Assembly (NCBI RefSeq): GCF_963678635.1
Contig: NC_087070.1
Location: forward strand, 2,481,854 to 2,545,853
DNA: 64,000 bases
Source of the DNA: Symsagittifera roscoffensis
Taxonomy: Eukaryota; Xenacoelomorpha; Acoela; Convolutidae
Reading direction: 5' to 3'
The notes below the pieces were generated by a model. It saw only the letters and a program-made list of their open reading frames with translations, was not told where the DNA came from and searched no databases. Below, piece by piece: positions 1-11,559 of the stretch. Both the position numbers and the translations under genes were made by a program. Within the stretch, counting starts at the first letter, position 1. Every line of letters starts with the position of its first letter.

Positions 1-1210
1 TAAAATTCACGCAAGAATGATAAAATTTCACAAAAAAAATTTATCCAATTAAATACTATTTGATTCGATCAGGGTTGAAAAAAAATCAACCCTGATCGAA
101 TCACGTCAATTCCTACAGACATAAAATTATGGACGGTGTAGGACAAAAGTTAGTACGTTTTCAAACTTACCCTGAAACAGAGGTAGCATATATATAATCC
201 AAACCAGAAATTCTTGTCGAATGCGGAAAAAAGTTTCGACAAAAAAACAGGCAAATAAACACTCGATGCAGCACACCGATATCAAAAAATATAAGAAGAA
301 AATCCTATGTACCAGTAAAATTCTCTGAAAATACCGGAAAAAATGGCAGTAAAAATTACCCAGAAAAAAAAAGACAGTACAACATTACAAGAACTTTCAC
401 TAATGAACTACACTTAATTCGGGAAAACACTACGATATTCATCTTGATATAAAACTAGATTATACATTCAGTAGATTTTTTCAAGAATTGTCAATCTCCG
501 AATTAAAACACTTCATCCTTTATGTTAACTCGAAAGAACACAAGTATTACAATCACTCGCTTTAGTAGTACTTAAAAAATCTTACGCAGGGAAGCTATTA
601 TCAGGCAACTGATCTAACTTCATTGACTATGAAAGAAACTATGAAGGAAACTTCTTTTGCTTTACAGTTGCACTAAAAAAATTTCACTCTTTTTTGTTTT
701 TGAAGAAAAAAGATGTAGCCAAGGAATTTCTATTTTTTATCATAGACACTATCACGACGCACAAGTTTTTGGAGTACAGCTATCCTTTGTGGATGTAAAA
801 ATAGCCACAACGTAGTACAGCTTAACCCAAACGATGATAAATAAAATCTTCCCACCCCAAATCCTATATTAATGACACCCTGAAGAAAATTTTCACTGAG
901 AGCACAGGCGCAATTGCTCATAATCCAAACATATACAATCAAAAGGCATTTAATCTAACACCGACCCAGAACATCAATTTCAAACACAACAATTTCGAGA
1001 TCTTCATTAAAAGGGATACAATACAAAGACAACCAACCGATCAAAATTTAGGAAAATTAGCTGAAACAGCAAGCTTCTCCGATTTCTAAAGACAGGATTC
1101 TGGCGGACGCATTAAATACATTAAAAACTATATTTATCTCAACGGCGAAAAGTACCGTTCATAGGACATATCACCAATAAATATTTTTAGTTTTGTAAAT
1201 AAGTAGTATA
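1..1210 (+). pseudogene. Env-like glycoprotein fragment of a Ty3/gypsy-type retroelement, copy 1 (cut by window edge)
   Basis: This stretch aligns by eye, block by block, with 4525-5655 and with the env gene of the complete retroelement at about 57740-58960. Shared blocks include the codons for the CxxE-type leucine-rich stretch near 530-600 and the C-terminal segment near 840-960. Reading frames are broken by many stops and small indels, so it is a relic. The fragment begins before the window and stops near 1210, where the 3' part of env (transmembrane tail) should follow. Instead a G-rich run and a terminal-repeat-like sequence begin. Family membership rests on the in-window match to a gene lying downstream of gag and pol; what viral glycoprotein lineage it belongs to was not recognised. 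Confidence 0.7.
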
Positions 1211-1240
1211 TGTCGGAACAGTAATGGGGGGGGGGGAGCC

Positions 1241-1500
1241 CAATGTATTAACATAGGCTATAGAGTATCCGGTCCTCACCCTATGTATTAGGATAGGGAA
1301 TAGATTTTTCATTGTATTAAGATAGCGAATAGATTTTTCACTGTATTAAGATGGGGAATACCAATGTTAGGGTTTCATGGTTTGAGTGATGGTAAGATAA
1401 TGGTAAGAGAAATGTGGAAATGTCTAGTTTTTTTGTACAAAAATTGTGGCATGCGTTACCTAATGGGTGAGTATTTTTGGGCGTATTACGTGGGAATAAT
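1241..1500 (+). repeat. Terminal-repeat-like sequence, left copy 1
   Basis: It begins ATGTATTAACATAGGCTATA and contains three imperfect 28-bp subrepeats built on TGTATTAAGATAGGGAAT. The same sequence occurs at 5691 in the same orientation, and at 32203-32377 and 36372-36552 in inverted orientation. In all four places its outer end abuts env-like retroelement sequence, which is what a terminal inverted repeat of an inserted element would look like. The ends do not show the AG...TC termini usual for Polintons, and no target-site duplication was found. Confidence 0.55.
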
Positions 1501-1760
1501 TATTCCAGTGTATTAGGATTGGTCATAGTTTCAGATGAAAAGATGGTGAGTTTGCAAAAAAAGTTTTTGGCGCCCGAATTTTTTGGAGCTCTGAATGATC
1601 CAGATTCTAAATGTTTTCTTAATCGAAAAACAATATACTGTTAACCTAAACGTAGTTTTTAAAAAGAATTTTTGAAAAAAAGGTTAATTACAGAGAAAAT
1701 GTATAAAATCACAGCATCGTATACATTTTACTACATAATCTTTTACAAAATAGAGGTTTA
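1500..1760. other. Subterminal noncoding sequence
   Basis: This links the terminal repeat to the polymerase pseudogene. It is nearly colinear with 5950-6180, including the block around GGCGCCCGAATTTTTTGGA. No coding potential is seen. Confidence 0.5.
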
Positions 1761-4140
1761 GTATGTATTCCATCACATTCAATTTACCGTTAAGAGTAAA
1801 AATAGCTCACTCCTTTTTTAGTTTGTTCATAATTTGCGACTGCATGGTTAATAGTTTTAAATCCTCTATTCGTTGACTACAAACTCACTGCCTCATCCAA
1901 TACTTTTCGATACTTTGCCATCGGGCCATCTCCAGAGCCTTCTAGTGCGCGTTTGTTCAGTCCTTTCTGCTCAACTTATAATTTTGACTTTTACTATCGT
2001 AACAGCAATAGGCTTTACTACACAGGCATAACAATTCGGTGCATCTGAACTTCTTCTTGAACAATCCTGGTTCTCTCTTGTCATCTTTATTATGTTTAGA
2101 ACAGCAAGTACGGGAAAAAAATTGTTTTTTTTTGCATCTGCTCTGAAGTCGTCTCGACAGTCCTTGCTTCGCTTTTCAGTCCATTCTGCTCGCTTGCTGG
2201 GAAGGTTACAATCATATAAATTTTCTTCTGCCAAAGCCAAATAGAGGGAATCTGTATCCATTTCTAGTTCTTCGAATTTGTTGAAAATGCAAAATTTATC
2301 AAAAAAGTTATAATACAGCTCTAACATTTTCAACTTGGCATACTGTAGTATAAAGAAACCTACTATAAATAGTTCACGATGCTCTATAGTAGATTTAACA
2401 AGTTGTACTTCATACAAATCTTTAGCTACGATATTAAGTATCTCGAAGAATTGGTGATTGATAGCTTTTGTGGGTTTTTTCGTCTCCAAGATTTTTTGTC
2501 AATGTATGTTTTGATCTGTCCATTATTTGATAGCCGTAGGAAATATTTCGAAAAAAATTCATTGTTTTGGCTACTACGACAGATAAAGGATCTTCAACGC
2601 CGGCTCGCCTAGCATCAACAACAGACTGAACAAAACTGTTGAAAACTTTATGCGGTGTGTATTGTACAAAACGATAAATTTGTGTACACTGTAGTTCAAG
2701 ATCCAAGTAAAAGTTGGAAAGTGGTGTGATAAGTGTTCCGTTGGTCAATTTGAAGCTCGATATCAACATTCTTTGCGATTGTTTTAACAAATCGTTTTCT
2801 TTCGCATATGTCTTCAGATATTCCCCAATATCGTTTCTGTTAAGATCTTTATTTTTGAAATTAGGTGGAAAATTGGAAAATTTTGTTTTAGATCATCTGG
2901 AACACTCAGATCGCATTGCACGTAACCCAATTTTGTTTTATTTCTAATGTTTTGCACTAGTGACTTGGCAGAAAAAATTTTTTTGAAGGGAAAGTGAGTT
3001 CTAACCTGATTTTTCACGTCTGCCTTGTTTTTAAATTGATCCCACCAGCTACCCTGCCACACTTCTTCTATAGAGTATCCTTTTTCTTGATTGTAATCTT
3101 TTCGAAGCTCGTTAATTTCTCTTTTCTTGGTTCCGCGTTTGACATCATCATCGATTAGGCTCGGTCTAGCTTCTTGACAAGGACAAAATTGGAATTAACA
3201 ACCCATTGCACCAAAAACGGTCTTATAATGTTTGCAATAACCATCAACACTGAAGCAATTTTTTTTTCTGTTTTCCTGTAGTGTAGTATTTTCCAATTTT
3301 ACTTTCAGGTCTGATTGCTTGAAAGTATGACATGAATATTTTTTCAAATGTTCGAAGTCGATTTTGTCTTGCCTTGAACTTTTATGTTTCTTCATCGTAG
3401 TCCCATCTCCTATACAAACCTGTGGGCATATCTTGAAAAATGATAGAGTTGACTAGCATCAATACTAACGATTGATTTACACAAATTGTTTGATTTTCGA
3501 ATATAGGCTTTATTTGCTAGTGCTTTCCTTGAAAAAAAAATTGAGGGACCACCGGTCATATCTTCAAGCAAGTCACTATCACTCGAACAGAATGGGTTAA
3601 AGTTATAGTCAGTTGATTTGTGTAGACAGATATTGGCTAGATTCGGTAGGGTGCAGCGGAGCCTTAACATGTCTACCCCTTTGTCATGATCAAATTCAAT
3701 CATTTTCTGCATAGCATCCTTGTTGTTATACCACCGTAGAAAATCACAAAATGTTGTCATCTTTTCCTGTTCCCAGATAGATTTAAGGTAGTTGTAGTTT
3801 TCCAATCCAAAAGGTAGGGAGTGAGGTATGATTTAATGAGGTTTATAACATACCGACCACTGTTGAATCGAAATACTGGTAGAGTATTGGTGTATTTCAC
3901 TAGATGTTGCATCAAATCAATCAATTTTTTTAATCCTGAAAAAGTGAGTGGATGCCTCTGTTTCTCCTTCATCCTCGATACATTCGTCTTCGTACTCTGT
4001 TGCTTCAATCTTGTTGAAACTAACTCGTTCATTGAGTACGCTGAAAAATGTGTGTAGCCGCTTTTTGATGTTGTTTTCATTTTCCAGAAACTTTGATCGC
4101 ATTTCGGTTGTATTTTATTCCGTTAACAATTCCAAGTTTG
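1760..4140 (-). pseudogene. Family B DNA polymerase (Maverick/Polinton type), copy 1, N-terminally truncated and degenerate
   Basis: On the minus strand this encodes pieces of a protein-primed-type family B DNA polymerase, the enzyme that replicates Maverick/Polinton elements and related viruses. Visible pieces from N to C: a damaged exonuclease block (FNSGRYVINLIKS near 3840-3880; copy 3 has GRYDINLI), palm motif A as DASQLYHFS near 3440-3480, a motif B region reading NISYGYQ, and an intact motif C codon string MDTDS at 2247-2261. Stops and frameshifts separate them. About 390 bp between the exonuclease and motif A parts is missing at about 3807, and the gene is cut at about 4140, where env-like sequence starts. 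The C terminus near 1800 carries stops absent from copy 2. The polymerase family is clear from the motifs; assignment to a Maverick is inference from family and context. Confidence 0.8.
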
Positions 4141-4144
4141 AGCA

Positions 4145-5655
4145 AAACTTAAAAAACATCAAGATTTAATAAAACTAGATGTCAAATTTCAGTATCATGG
4201 CGCCCACGGACGTTTAAAATACGATCTACACGATAAAAAATGGATGCAATTCATTGGAATCAATAATTCATCAAATTGTAAAGCTGAGACCAAAATTAGA
4301 GGCTACCAAGAAATAATGTTTTGTGATTGGACAATCCATTTAGCAAATGTACAATCAACAAGCGATTTGAAAGACGATACCACACTTTTTTAAGGAATCC
4401 GATTGCCTTGCCAAATTGATCACGCCTTGAAAGATATTACGATCCTACTAGACGAACACAAGCAACCATAGCTTGGTTTCCTGAAGACACATGCACCACA
4501 TTTCAAGTCACTAAAAATCACGCAAAATTGATAAAATTTCACAAAATAGTTTATCGAATCTACTATCTACTAAATTTCAAGCTTGCCCTGAAACAGGTAG
4601 CGTTTATATATATATATATATACATTCCAAACCACTTTTTCGTACACAATACTCGGAATTTCTTGTCGCATACGAAAAAAGTTTCGACAGGAAAACAGGC
4701 GAATAAATACTCGATGCAGCACCCTTATATCAAAATAGATAAGAAAAAAATCCTATGTACCAGTAGAATTCTCTAAAAAAACAAAAAAACTGGCGATAAA
4801 AATTATCCAGAAGTCAAACACAGTACAAAATTAAAAGAACTTTCACTAATGAATTACACTTAATTCGGGAAAACCCACTACGACATTCATTTTGATAGAA
4901 AACCTGATTATACATTCAGTTGATTTTTTCAAGAAATGTCAATCTCCGAATTAAAACACTTCATCCTTTATGTGAACTCGAAAGAAAACAACTTTTTAAA
5001 TCACTCGCTTTAGCAGTACTTAAAATACCTGGAAAGCTATTATCAGGCAACTGATTCAACTTCACTGACTATGAAGGAAACTATGAAGTAAATTTCTTTG
5101 GCTTTACACCTGCACTAAAACAATTTCACCCTTTTTTGTTTTTGAAGACAAAATATGTTACCAATGAATTCCGATATTTTATTCAAGACACTATCACGAC
5201 ACACAAACTTTTGGAGTACAGCTGTCCTGTGTGGATGTGAAATTAGCGACAACGTAGTACAGCTTAATCCAAACGAAGACAAATAATTTCTTCCCACTCC
5301 ATATCCTATATTAATGTCACCCTGAAGAAAGTTTTCACCGAGAGCACAGGCGCAATTGCTCGTAATGCAAATATAGACCAACGCTCAAAAGGCGTTTACT
5401 CTTAATCTGACACAGAGCATCAATTTCAAACACAACAATTTCAAGAAATCGTCATGGAAATGGATACAATACAAAGACAACCAATCGATCAAAACTTAGG
5501 AAAATTGACTGAAACAGCAGGCTTCTCCGATATCTAAAGACAACCCTCTGGCGGACACAATAAATAAATAAAAAACTATATTTATCTTAATGGTGAAAAG
5601 TACTGTTCATAGGACATCACTAATAAACATTTTTTGTTTTGTAAATAAGTAGTAT
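4145..5655 (+). pseudogene. Env-like glycoprotein fragment, copy 2
   Basis: This covers the middle to the near-C-terminal part of the env-like gene. It starts with the block around TATCATGGCGCC that matches 35030 and 39912 and the LSYDLHDKHWIP region of the complete element, and ends at the same env position as copy 1. A TA microsatellite lies at 4604-4621. Stops and indels are frequent. It abuts the truncated polymerase at its 5' side and a GC-rich run plus terminal repeat at its 3' side. Only env-derived sequence is present; no gag or pol lies beside it. Confidence 0.7.
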
Positions 5656-5690
5656 TTGTCGGGCAGTTCAGCGGGGGCGGGGAGGACCCC

Positions 5691-5950
5691 CATGTATTAA
5701 CATATGCTATAGAATATCCGGTTCTCATCCTATGTATTATGATAGGGATTAGATTTTTCAAAGTATTAAGAAAGGGAATAGATTTTTCAATGTATTAAGA
5801 TAGGGAATACCAATGGTAAGGTTTCATGATTTGAGTGATGGTAAGATAGTGGTAAGAGAAACGTGGAAATGCTTAGTTTTTTTGAAAAAATTGTGGCTCG
5901 CGTTACCTAATGGGTAAAATTTTTTGGTGTATTACGTGGAAATAGTTATT
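5691..5950 (+). repeat. Terminal-repeat-like sequence, left copy 2
   Basis: Begins CATGTATTAACATATGCTAT and carries the same TGTATTAAGA(T/A)AGGGA subrepeats as the copy at 1241. It is the proposed left end of the 5691-32377 element. The preceding bases are a G/C-rich run (about 5670-5690) that is not part of the inverted copies. Confidence 0.55.
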
Positions 5951-8354
5951 CCAGTATTACCAGTGGTCATATTTTCAGATAGTAGGATGATAAGTTTCGA
6001 AAAAAATTCTGGCGCCCGAATTTTTTTGAACTCTGAATGATCCAGATGCTACGTGTTTTTTTCATCGAAAAACACTATACTGTTAACCTGAAAAAAATGT
6101 TAATTACAGAGAAAATTTCTTAACTCACAGCATCGTATACAATTTTACGACATAATCTTTTACAGGTTTCGAGGTTTAGTATGTATTCCATCTCATTCAA
6201 CTTCCCGTTTAGAGTAAAAACAGCTCAATCCTTTTTTAGTTTGTTCATAATTTGCGACTGCATGGTTAATAGTTTTCAATCCTCTATTCGTTGCCGCATC
6301 CAATACTTTTCCATACTTTGCCATCGGCCCATCTCCAGAGTCTTCTAATGCGCGTTTGTTCAGTCCTTTACTGCTCAACTTATACTTTTGATTTTTACTA
6401 TTGTAACAGCAAAAACTTCTACACAGGCATAACTTTTCGGTGCATCTGAACTCGTTCTTGAACAATCCTGGGTCTGTCTTTTCATGTGTCTTATGTTAAG
6501 AACAGCAAGTACGGAAAAAAAAATTTTTTTTTGCATCTGCCCTGAAGTCGTCTCGACAGTCCTTGCTTCGTTTTTCAGTCCATTCTGCTCGCTTGCTGGG
6601 AAGGATGCAATTATCTAAATCTTCTTCTGCCAAAGCCATACAGAGGGAATCTGTATGCACTTCGAGTTCTTCGAATTTATTGACATCGCAAAATTTATCA
6701 AAAAATTACAAAACAGCTCTAACATTCTCAACTAGTAAAATTAACAAGTTCCAATTCATACAATTCTTTAACTACGGTATTAAGTCTCTTAAAGAATTGG
6801 TTATTGATAGCTTTGGGGGTTTTTTTGTCTCTAAGATATTTTGTCATTATATGTTTTGATCTGTCCAATATTTGATAGCTGTAGAAACTTTTTCCAAGAA
6901 GTTTCATTGATTCGTCGTTCTACGCCAGATAAGGGATTTTCATCGCCGGCTCGCCTAGCATCAACAACAGACTGAACAAAACTGTTGAATACTTTATGCG
7001 GTGTGTATTGTACAAAACAATGAATGTTTGTACACTGTAGTCCAGGATCCAAGTAAAAGTTGAAAAGTGGTGTGATAAGTGTTCCGTAGGTCAATTTGAA
7101 GCTCGATATCAACATTCTTTGCGGTTGTTTTAACAAATCGTTTTTTTTCGCATATGACTCCATATATTCCCCAATATCGTTTCTGATTACATCTATATTT
7201 TCGAAATTAGGTGGGAAATTGGAAAGTTTTGATTTTAGCTCATCTCGGACACTCAAATCGCATTGCACGTAGCCCAATTTTGTTTCATTTCTAATGTTTT
7301 GCACTTGTGAGTTGGCAGAAAGAAGTCTTTTGAATGAAAAGTGAGTTCTAACGTGATTTTTTACGTCTACATTGTTTTTAAATTGATCCCACCAGCTACA
7401 CTCCCACATTTTTTCTATAGAGTACCCTTTTTCTCGAATGTAATCTTTTCGAAGCTCATTAATTTCGTTTCTTGGTTCCGCGTTTGATATCATCATCCGT
7501 TACGCTCGGTGTAGCTTCATGACAAGGACAAAAATGGAAATAATAACTCATTGCTTCAAAGACAGTCTTAGAATGGTTGCAATAACCATCAACACTGAAG
7601 CAATCAATTTTTTTCTGTTTTCCTGTAGTGTAGTAACTCTCAATTTTATATTCAGGTCTGATTGCTTGAAAGTATGACATGACCATGTTTTCAATTGTTC
7701 GAACTCGGTTTTGCCTTGTCTTGAATTTTTGTGATTCTTCATCGTAGTCCCATCTCGTATACAAACCTGTGGGCATATTCTAACACATAGAAAAATGATA
7801 GAGTTGACTAGCATCAATACCAATGATTGATTTACACAAGTGATTTGATTTTCGAATAAGGGTTTCTTTTTCTACTGCTTTCCTTGTGAAAACAATTGAG
7901 GGACCACCGGTCATAACTTCCCGTATTTTTTCAAGCAAGTCACTATCATTCGAAAAGAATGAGTAAAACTTATAGTCGGTTGAATTGTGTAGACAGATAT
8001 TGGCTAGGTTCGGTAGTTTGCAGCCGAGCTTTGACATGTCTATCCCTTTGTCATGATAAAATTCAATCATTTTCTGCATAGCATCAAGAGTAGGAACAAC
8101 ATCCTTGTTGTTATACCACCGTAGAAATTTTCGAATAATGTCATCTTTTCCTGTTCCCAGATAGATTTAAGGTAGTTGTAGTTTTCCAATCCCGTAGGTG
8201 GTTTGATTTTGAGTCCGAGTTTTTCAAGGCTTGCCCTTCAGTTATCCCAATGTTAAGAAGTTTTTGATATTCATCAAACTCTTTATCGAGAGGGTTACTA
8301 TTCTTCAATTTGCTGTAGGAGTCATACGAGGGTAGTTGTTTTTCATCAAGCTTG

Positions 8355-8640
8355 TGAAAACAATTGAGGGACCACCGGTCATATCTTCAAGCAAGTCACT
8401 ATCACTCGAACAGAATGGGTAAACGTTATAGTCGGTTGATTTGTGTAGACAGATATTGGCTAGATTCGGTAGTGTGCAGCGGAGCTTTAACATGTCTACC
8501 CCTTTATCACGATCAAATTCAATCATTTTCTGCATAGCATCCTTGTTGTTATACCATCGTAGAAAATCGCAAAATGTTGTCATCTTTTCCTGTTCCCAGA
8601 TAGAATTAAGGTAGTTGTAGTTTTCCAATCCAAAAGGTAG
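8355..8640 (-). repeat. Duplicated polymerase segment inserted within copy 2
   Basis: This repeats the motif A-upstream segment already present at about 7885-8190. Its upstream edge joins at a CTTGT shared by both parental sequences (microhomology). Its far edge carries the same deletion junction (TTTTCCAATCC joined to AAAAGGTAGG) as copy 1 at about 3805. Copy 2 is therefore a mosaic of two polymerase lineages. Confidence 0.7.
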
Positions 8641-9965
8641 GAAATGAGGTATGATTTAATGAGGTTTATATCATACCGACCACTGTTGAATCTAAATACA
8701 GGTAGAGTTTTGGTGTATCTCTGTAGATGTTGCATCAAATCAATCAATTAATTTTTTTAATCCTGAAGAAAAGAGTGGATGCCTCTGTTTCTCCCTCATC
8801 CTCGATACACTCGTCTTCGTACTCTGTTGCTTCAATCTTGTTGAAACTAGCTCGTTCATCAACTATGCTGAAAATTGTGTCCAGCCGTTTTTTGTTGTTG
8901 TTTTCAATTTCCGGAAAATTTGATCACATTTCGGTATTATGTTTTTCCGTTAACAACTCCAAGTTTGCCACAAATCAATAATGAGGGTTGTGGATCTTTA
9001 TCACACACAAAAATGGGTTTGTCAAGTAAATTGGATAAAATTGACACTGATATGTGTTCATTCTTTCCGATTCAAGTTATTGTTTTGGTTGGTTTAAGTT
9101 CTTCGCATGGCACGTAAATTATGTTCAAGTCAAAAATAGCGATATTTTTGAAAAAGGTTTGTTCTTTGCTGTACTCAATATTGAACCCATCCAGTTTTTC
9201 AAACAACGTCTCTGGAAGATTATAAACTTTTTTGGGGTAAATGTTTTTGATTCGGTCCTTGCAACAGAGAAGATGGCGGTTGAAGTGGTCTGCTTTGTGG
9301 AAAAGTGTATCACAAGTTGGGCATCGGAAGCATTTGAAGAACGTAAATAATGTTGTTGTTGTATCGTAGAAATTTTATTGTATTCTCGTTATTACCGATA
9401 CTTCTCCGAGCTAATTCTCCTACAAAATCTCCATCTTCAATTTCGATATCGTAGATAAAGATGCTTTTCCCTAGTATGTCTTCAATTATTGGTAGATTGT
9501 CCATCGAAGCTCTACGAAATTTTCCAGAAAATCCTTAAAGATCTTTGAAGTGGATGTTTCAAGACTAGTTGTTCCATGTAAACAAACATTGTATGGTTGT
9601 TTTTAATTTGGTTTCGAAAGCAAACAATTAACATGGTTATTCCTCAGAAGTGGTTCGGGAATCACAGAATCTGAACGTCCCATAGGTACCTTTTTCAGTA
9701 AAGCTGCAAAAATGGTCACATTTGTGATCAACTTGAATCGCCATTTCGTATTTGGCTCCTTTGTGTACAAACTTCAATGATATTTTGCTTATTGACCATG
9801 TTCTGTATAGTTGTGAAGTCTGCTTTTGAACAATCCGCTCATCAAAGAGGTGTCATTTTCATGAGCGTAGAAGTAACGATATTCACCCGTTTCTATTGTT
9901 GATTTTTGCTGCACAATCAAGTTTTTAAAAGACTTGATCCAATTTTTCATTAACTAGATTAGGAT

Positions 9966-10364
9966 CTAGTTTTGAAACTGAAAATTGAATACTTTGTCCT
10001 GTCCATTGTCTTTCTCGGTTTCTGTCAAGAAGTGTTGACAGGCATTCAACACATCTTGTAGCTGATCACTATACTCCTTGTTTTCCAAGATTTTATTCAA
10101 ATCAGCAACAGAATCACTCGTTTTTCTCTCTTTCAACCCGTGATCCTTCTTGCGATGCTGTTGAAGTGAATAATAGCTTGGAAATTCTTTTTCACACGAT
10201 ACACACTTTTTGACTGCTGGTTTCTTGCTGGTTGTATGTACAAGCTGCGGACAAGAAATAACTCCTCGGACACAATTCTTGCTCTGTCGAGCCGCATTGG
10301 CTCTTCTGTAATCTTTACCACAATCCTCGCATTTCACTTTCTCATTCCAGTTGAGTGCTGGCAA
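9966..10364 (-). CDS. N-terminal zinc-finger exon of polymerase copy 2
   Basis: An uninterrupted minus-strand frame of about 132 codons follows a predicted splice acceptor. It contains a CxxC...C module (CEDCGKDYRR...KNC) and a classic C2H2 finger, CVSC-X12-HRKKDH (CX2C, 12 residues, H, 4 residues, H), then a charged tail. The apparent start further upstream uses TTG and is not credible for a eukaryote, so the piece is best read as an internal exon. The same exon is present at about 17309-17730, with a deletion and frameshift. Zinc-finger modules N-terminal to the exonuclease domain are a known feature of this polymerase family. It remains open while the rest of the gene is broken, which may be chance. 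Confidence 0.55.
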   Translation of the reverse strand: MPALNWNEKVKCEDCGKDYRRANAARQSKNCVRGVISCPQLVHTTSKKPAVKKCVSCEKEFPSYYSLQQHRKKDHGLKERKTSDSVADLNKILENKEYSDQLQDVLNACQHFLTETEKDNGQDKVFNFQFQN

Positions 10365-10377
10365 CTGAAAAAAAGTT
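10365..10377 (-). other. Predicted 3' splice acceptor of polymerase copy 2
   Basis: On the minus strand the sequence is ACTTTTTTTCAG followed by the zinc-finger exon, a close match to the nematode TTTTCAG consensus. The equivalent site in copy 3 ends at 17731. An upstream exon should lie above 10400 but was not identified. Confidence 0.5.
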
Positions 10378-10439
10378 GGAGATTTAGCCTGTACCAAAAT
10401 TAAACAAAGAAAATGGTACCTACAAAATTGGGAGGTTTA

Positions 10440-10720
10440 AAAAAATTATTAGATTATTTAAACTTATTTTGATTTGTTCAAAACTATTGAAAAAATTTTC
10501 AAGTAGTTAAACAAATAATAGAGCGATTGCTTTTAAGGTAAAAGAAAATCTGAATGAAATAAGTTTTGTTTACTATCACTTAGTGAAAATCAACCAATCA
10601 GAACTGAGTTCTGTTTTCGTATCACTGTATGTTGGAAATCGACTAATCAGAATCCAGCATTTTCTAAAAAAGAACTGTTTATCAATTCTAAAATAACCTT
10701 AATCATGATTTGAAAAAGGT
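10440..10720. promoter_or_regulatory. Divergent upstream region with inverted-CCAAT motifs
   Basis: Contains AACCAATCAGAA at 10592-10603 and CTAATCAGAA at 10643-10652, read on the minus strand as TTCTGATTGGTT and TTCTGATTAG. The same pair occurs at 17961-18020 above copy 3, and TTCTGATTGGTTGAT occurs at 28183. It lies between the minus-strand polymerase and the plus-strand small gene, so it could serve either direction. A role as a CCAAT/NF-Y-type promoter element is inferred. Confidence 0.45.
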
Positions 10721-10945
10721 CAATTAGAAACATTTGTTTTTTCTCGAGTAATTTTACAAGAAAAAAGAATAAATTCCAATCTATTTACTTATTGATGAAG
10801 TAGATGTAGAATCTTACTTTTTTCATAATTTTTTGGACGTTTATGTTGTCCAAAATAGAGTTCCCCGACTCAGTAAAGGTCTGTTTAGCTACCCCTTTCT
10901 CAGCTCTTTCTTGTTTTTACTCTTCTACTCAACTTATTGCTCAAA

Positions 10946-11437
10946 ATGATCTTCTCAGTGCAAAAAAGCAACGTCATGTACTATGTAGAATTTTCGCCTG
11001 AGCTAGTACAAATTCAAGTTCGAGAAACAGTCTCTGGAGTTTTTCTGGCCCGAATGGACATCTCAGTCCAAGTCTGGCCCATGGTGGAAGTGATGCCAAG
11101 GGATTTCAACGATCATCATATGATGCAAGTACCCATGAACGAGAATCAACTTGGAGAAATGCAAATGAAGGAGCAAGTGTCTGAGCATGTAGGAATGAAC
11201 CACCCCGAAATTCCTTGTTCTAGAGCTCCGGCTCAATAATTTGACGCTTTCCTATTTCCTTGGGAAGAGGGTTCTCTGGACAACCCAATTAACATCGAAG
11301 AGGGTGAGGGGTTCTCTGAGCCAACAATTCCAAACAACGAAACACCAAGACAACCATCAGCGATGGAGGCAAGACCAGCTTCGCATTCTATAGAGAACCG
11401 CCAGAACTCGTCAACTGCTCGACAACTTTTTGAATAA
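10946..11437 (+). pseudogene. Small PC4-like protein, copy 1 (premature stop)
   Basis: The ATG at 10946 opens a frame that matches the intact copy at 11858 for 98 codons. It then hits TAA at 11237-11239 where the intact copy has TCA. Downstream codons remain alignable to 11437, where the frame would end in LFE plus stop, so a single C-to-A change is the main lesion. The first 50 residues show the alternating pattern YYVEF...VQIQVRE...MDISVQVWPMVEVM. Upstream at about 10889 is the AGCTACCCCTTTCTCAGCT motif shared by all three copies. Confidence 0.6.
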
Positions 11438-11559
11438 ATATCTTGATGAAATTTTTTTGTGTATAATGTTACTTATTTGGAAGATTTAGGTCTTTAAAAA
11501 GTAAACTTTGTCTGATTGAATGCGACAACTACATTAAAAAGAAAATTTGCCTAACATAG

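Larger units (their letters stand above)
6193..10364 (-). pseudogene. Family B DNA polymerase (Maverick/Polinton type), copy 2, nearly full span but broken and internally duplicated
   Basis: From N to C on the minus strand: an intact zinc-finger ORF (9966-10364), a second C2H2-like module (CPTCDTLFHKADHFNRH type, near 9290-9340, frameshifted), the exonuclease block with FNSGRYDINLI near 8650-8700, motif A as DASQLYHFS near 7800-7830, and the long palm ORF 6831-7496. Its C terminus is KREVE followed by TGA at 6193. Motif C is mutated: the DTDS codons read HTDS at about 6646-6660. Motif B has lost its NSxYG. About 50 bp is missing near 6735-6740, and an extra segment is inserted at 8355-8640. 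Copies 1 and 2 both have H where copy 3 has P in LYP. The catalytic changes mean it cannot encode an active polymerase. Confidence 0.82.

Noticed and set aside
2379-2947. Plus-strand frames opposite polymerase copy 1 (also 3821-4169, 6563-6859, 13854-14702)
   Set aside because: Antisense shadows of the minus-strand polymerase codons.
4604-4621. TATATATA run as a promoter TATA box
   Set aside because: It is a dinucleotide microsatellite within env-derived sequence and is not conserved at the equivalent position of other env copies.
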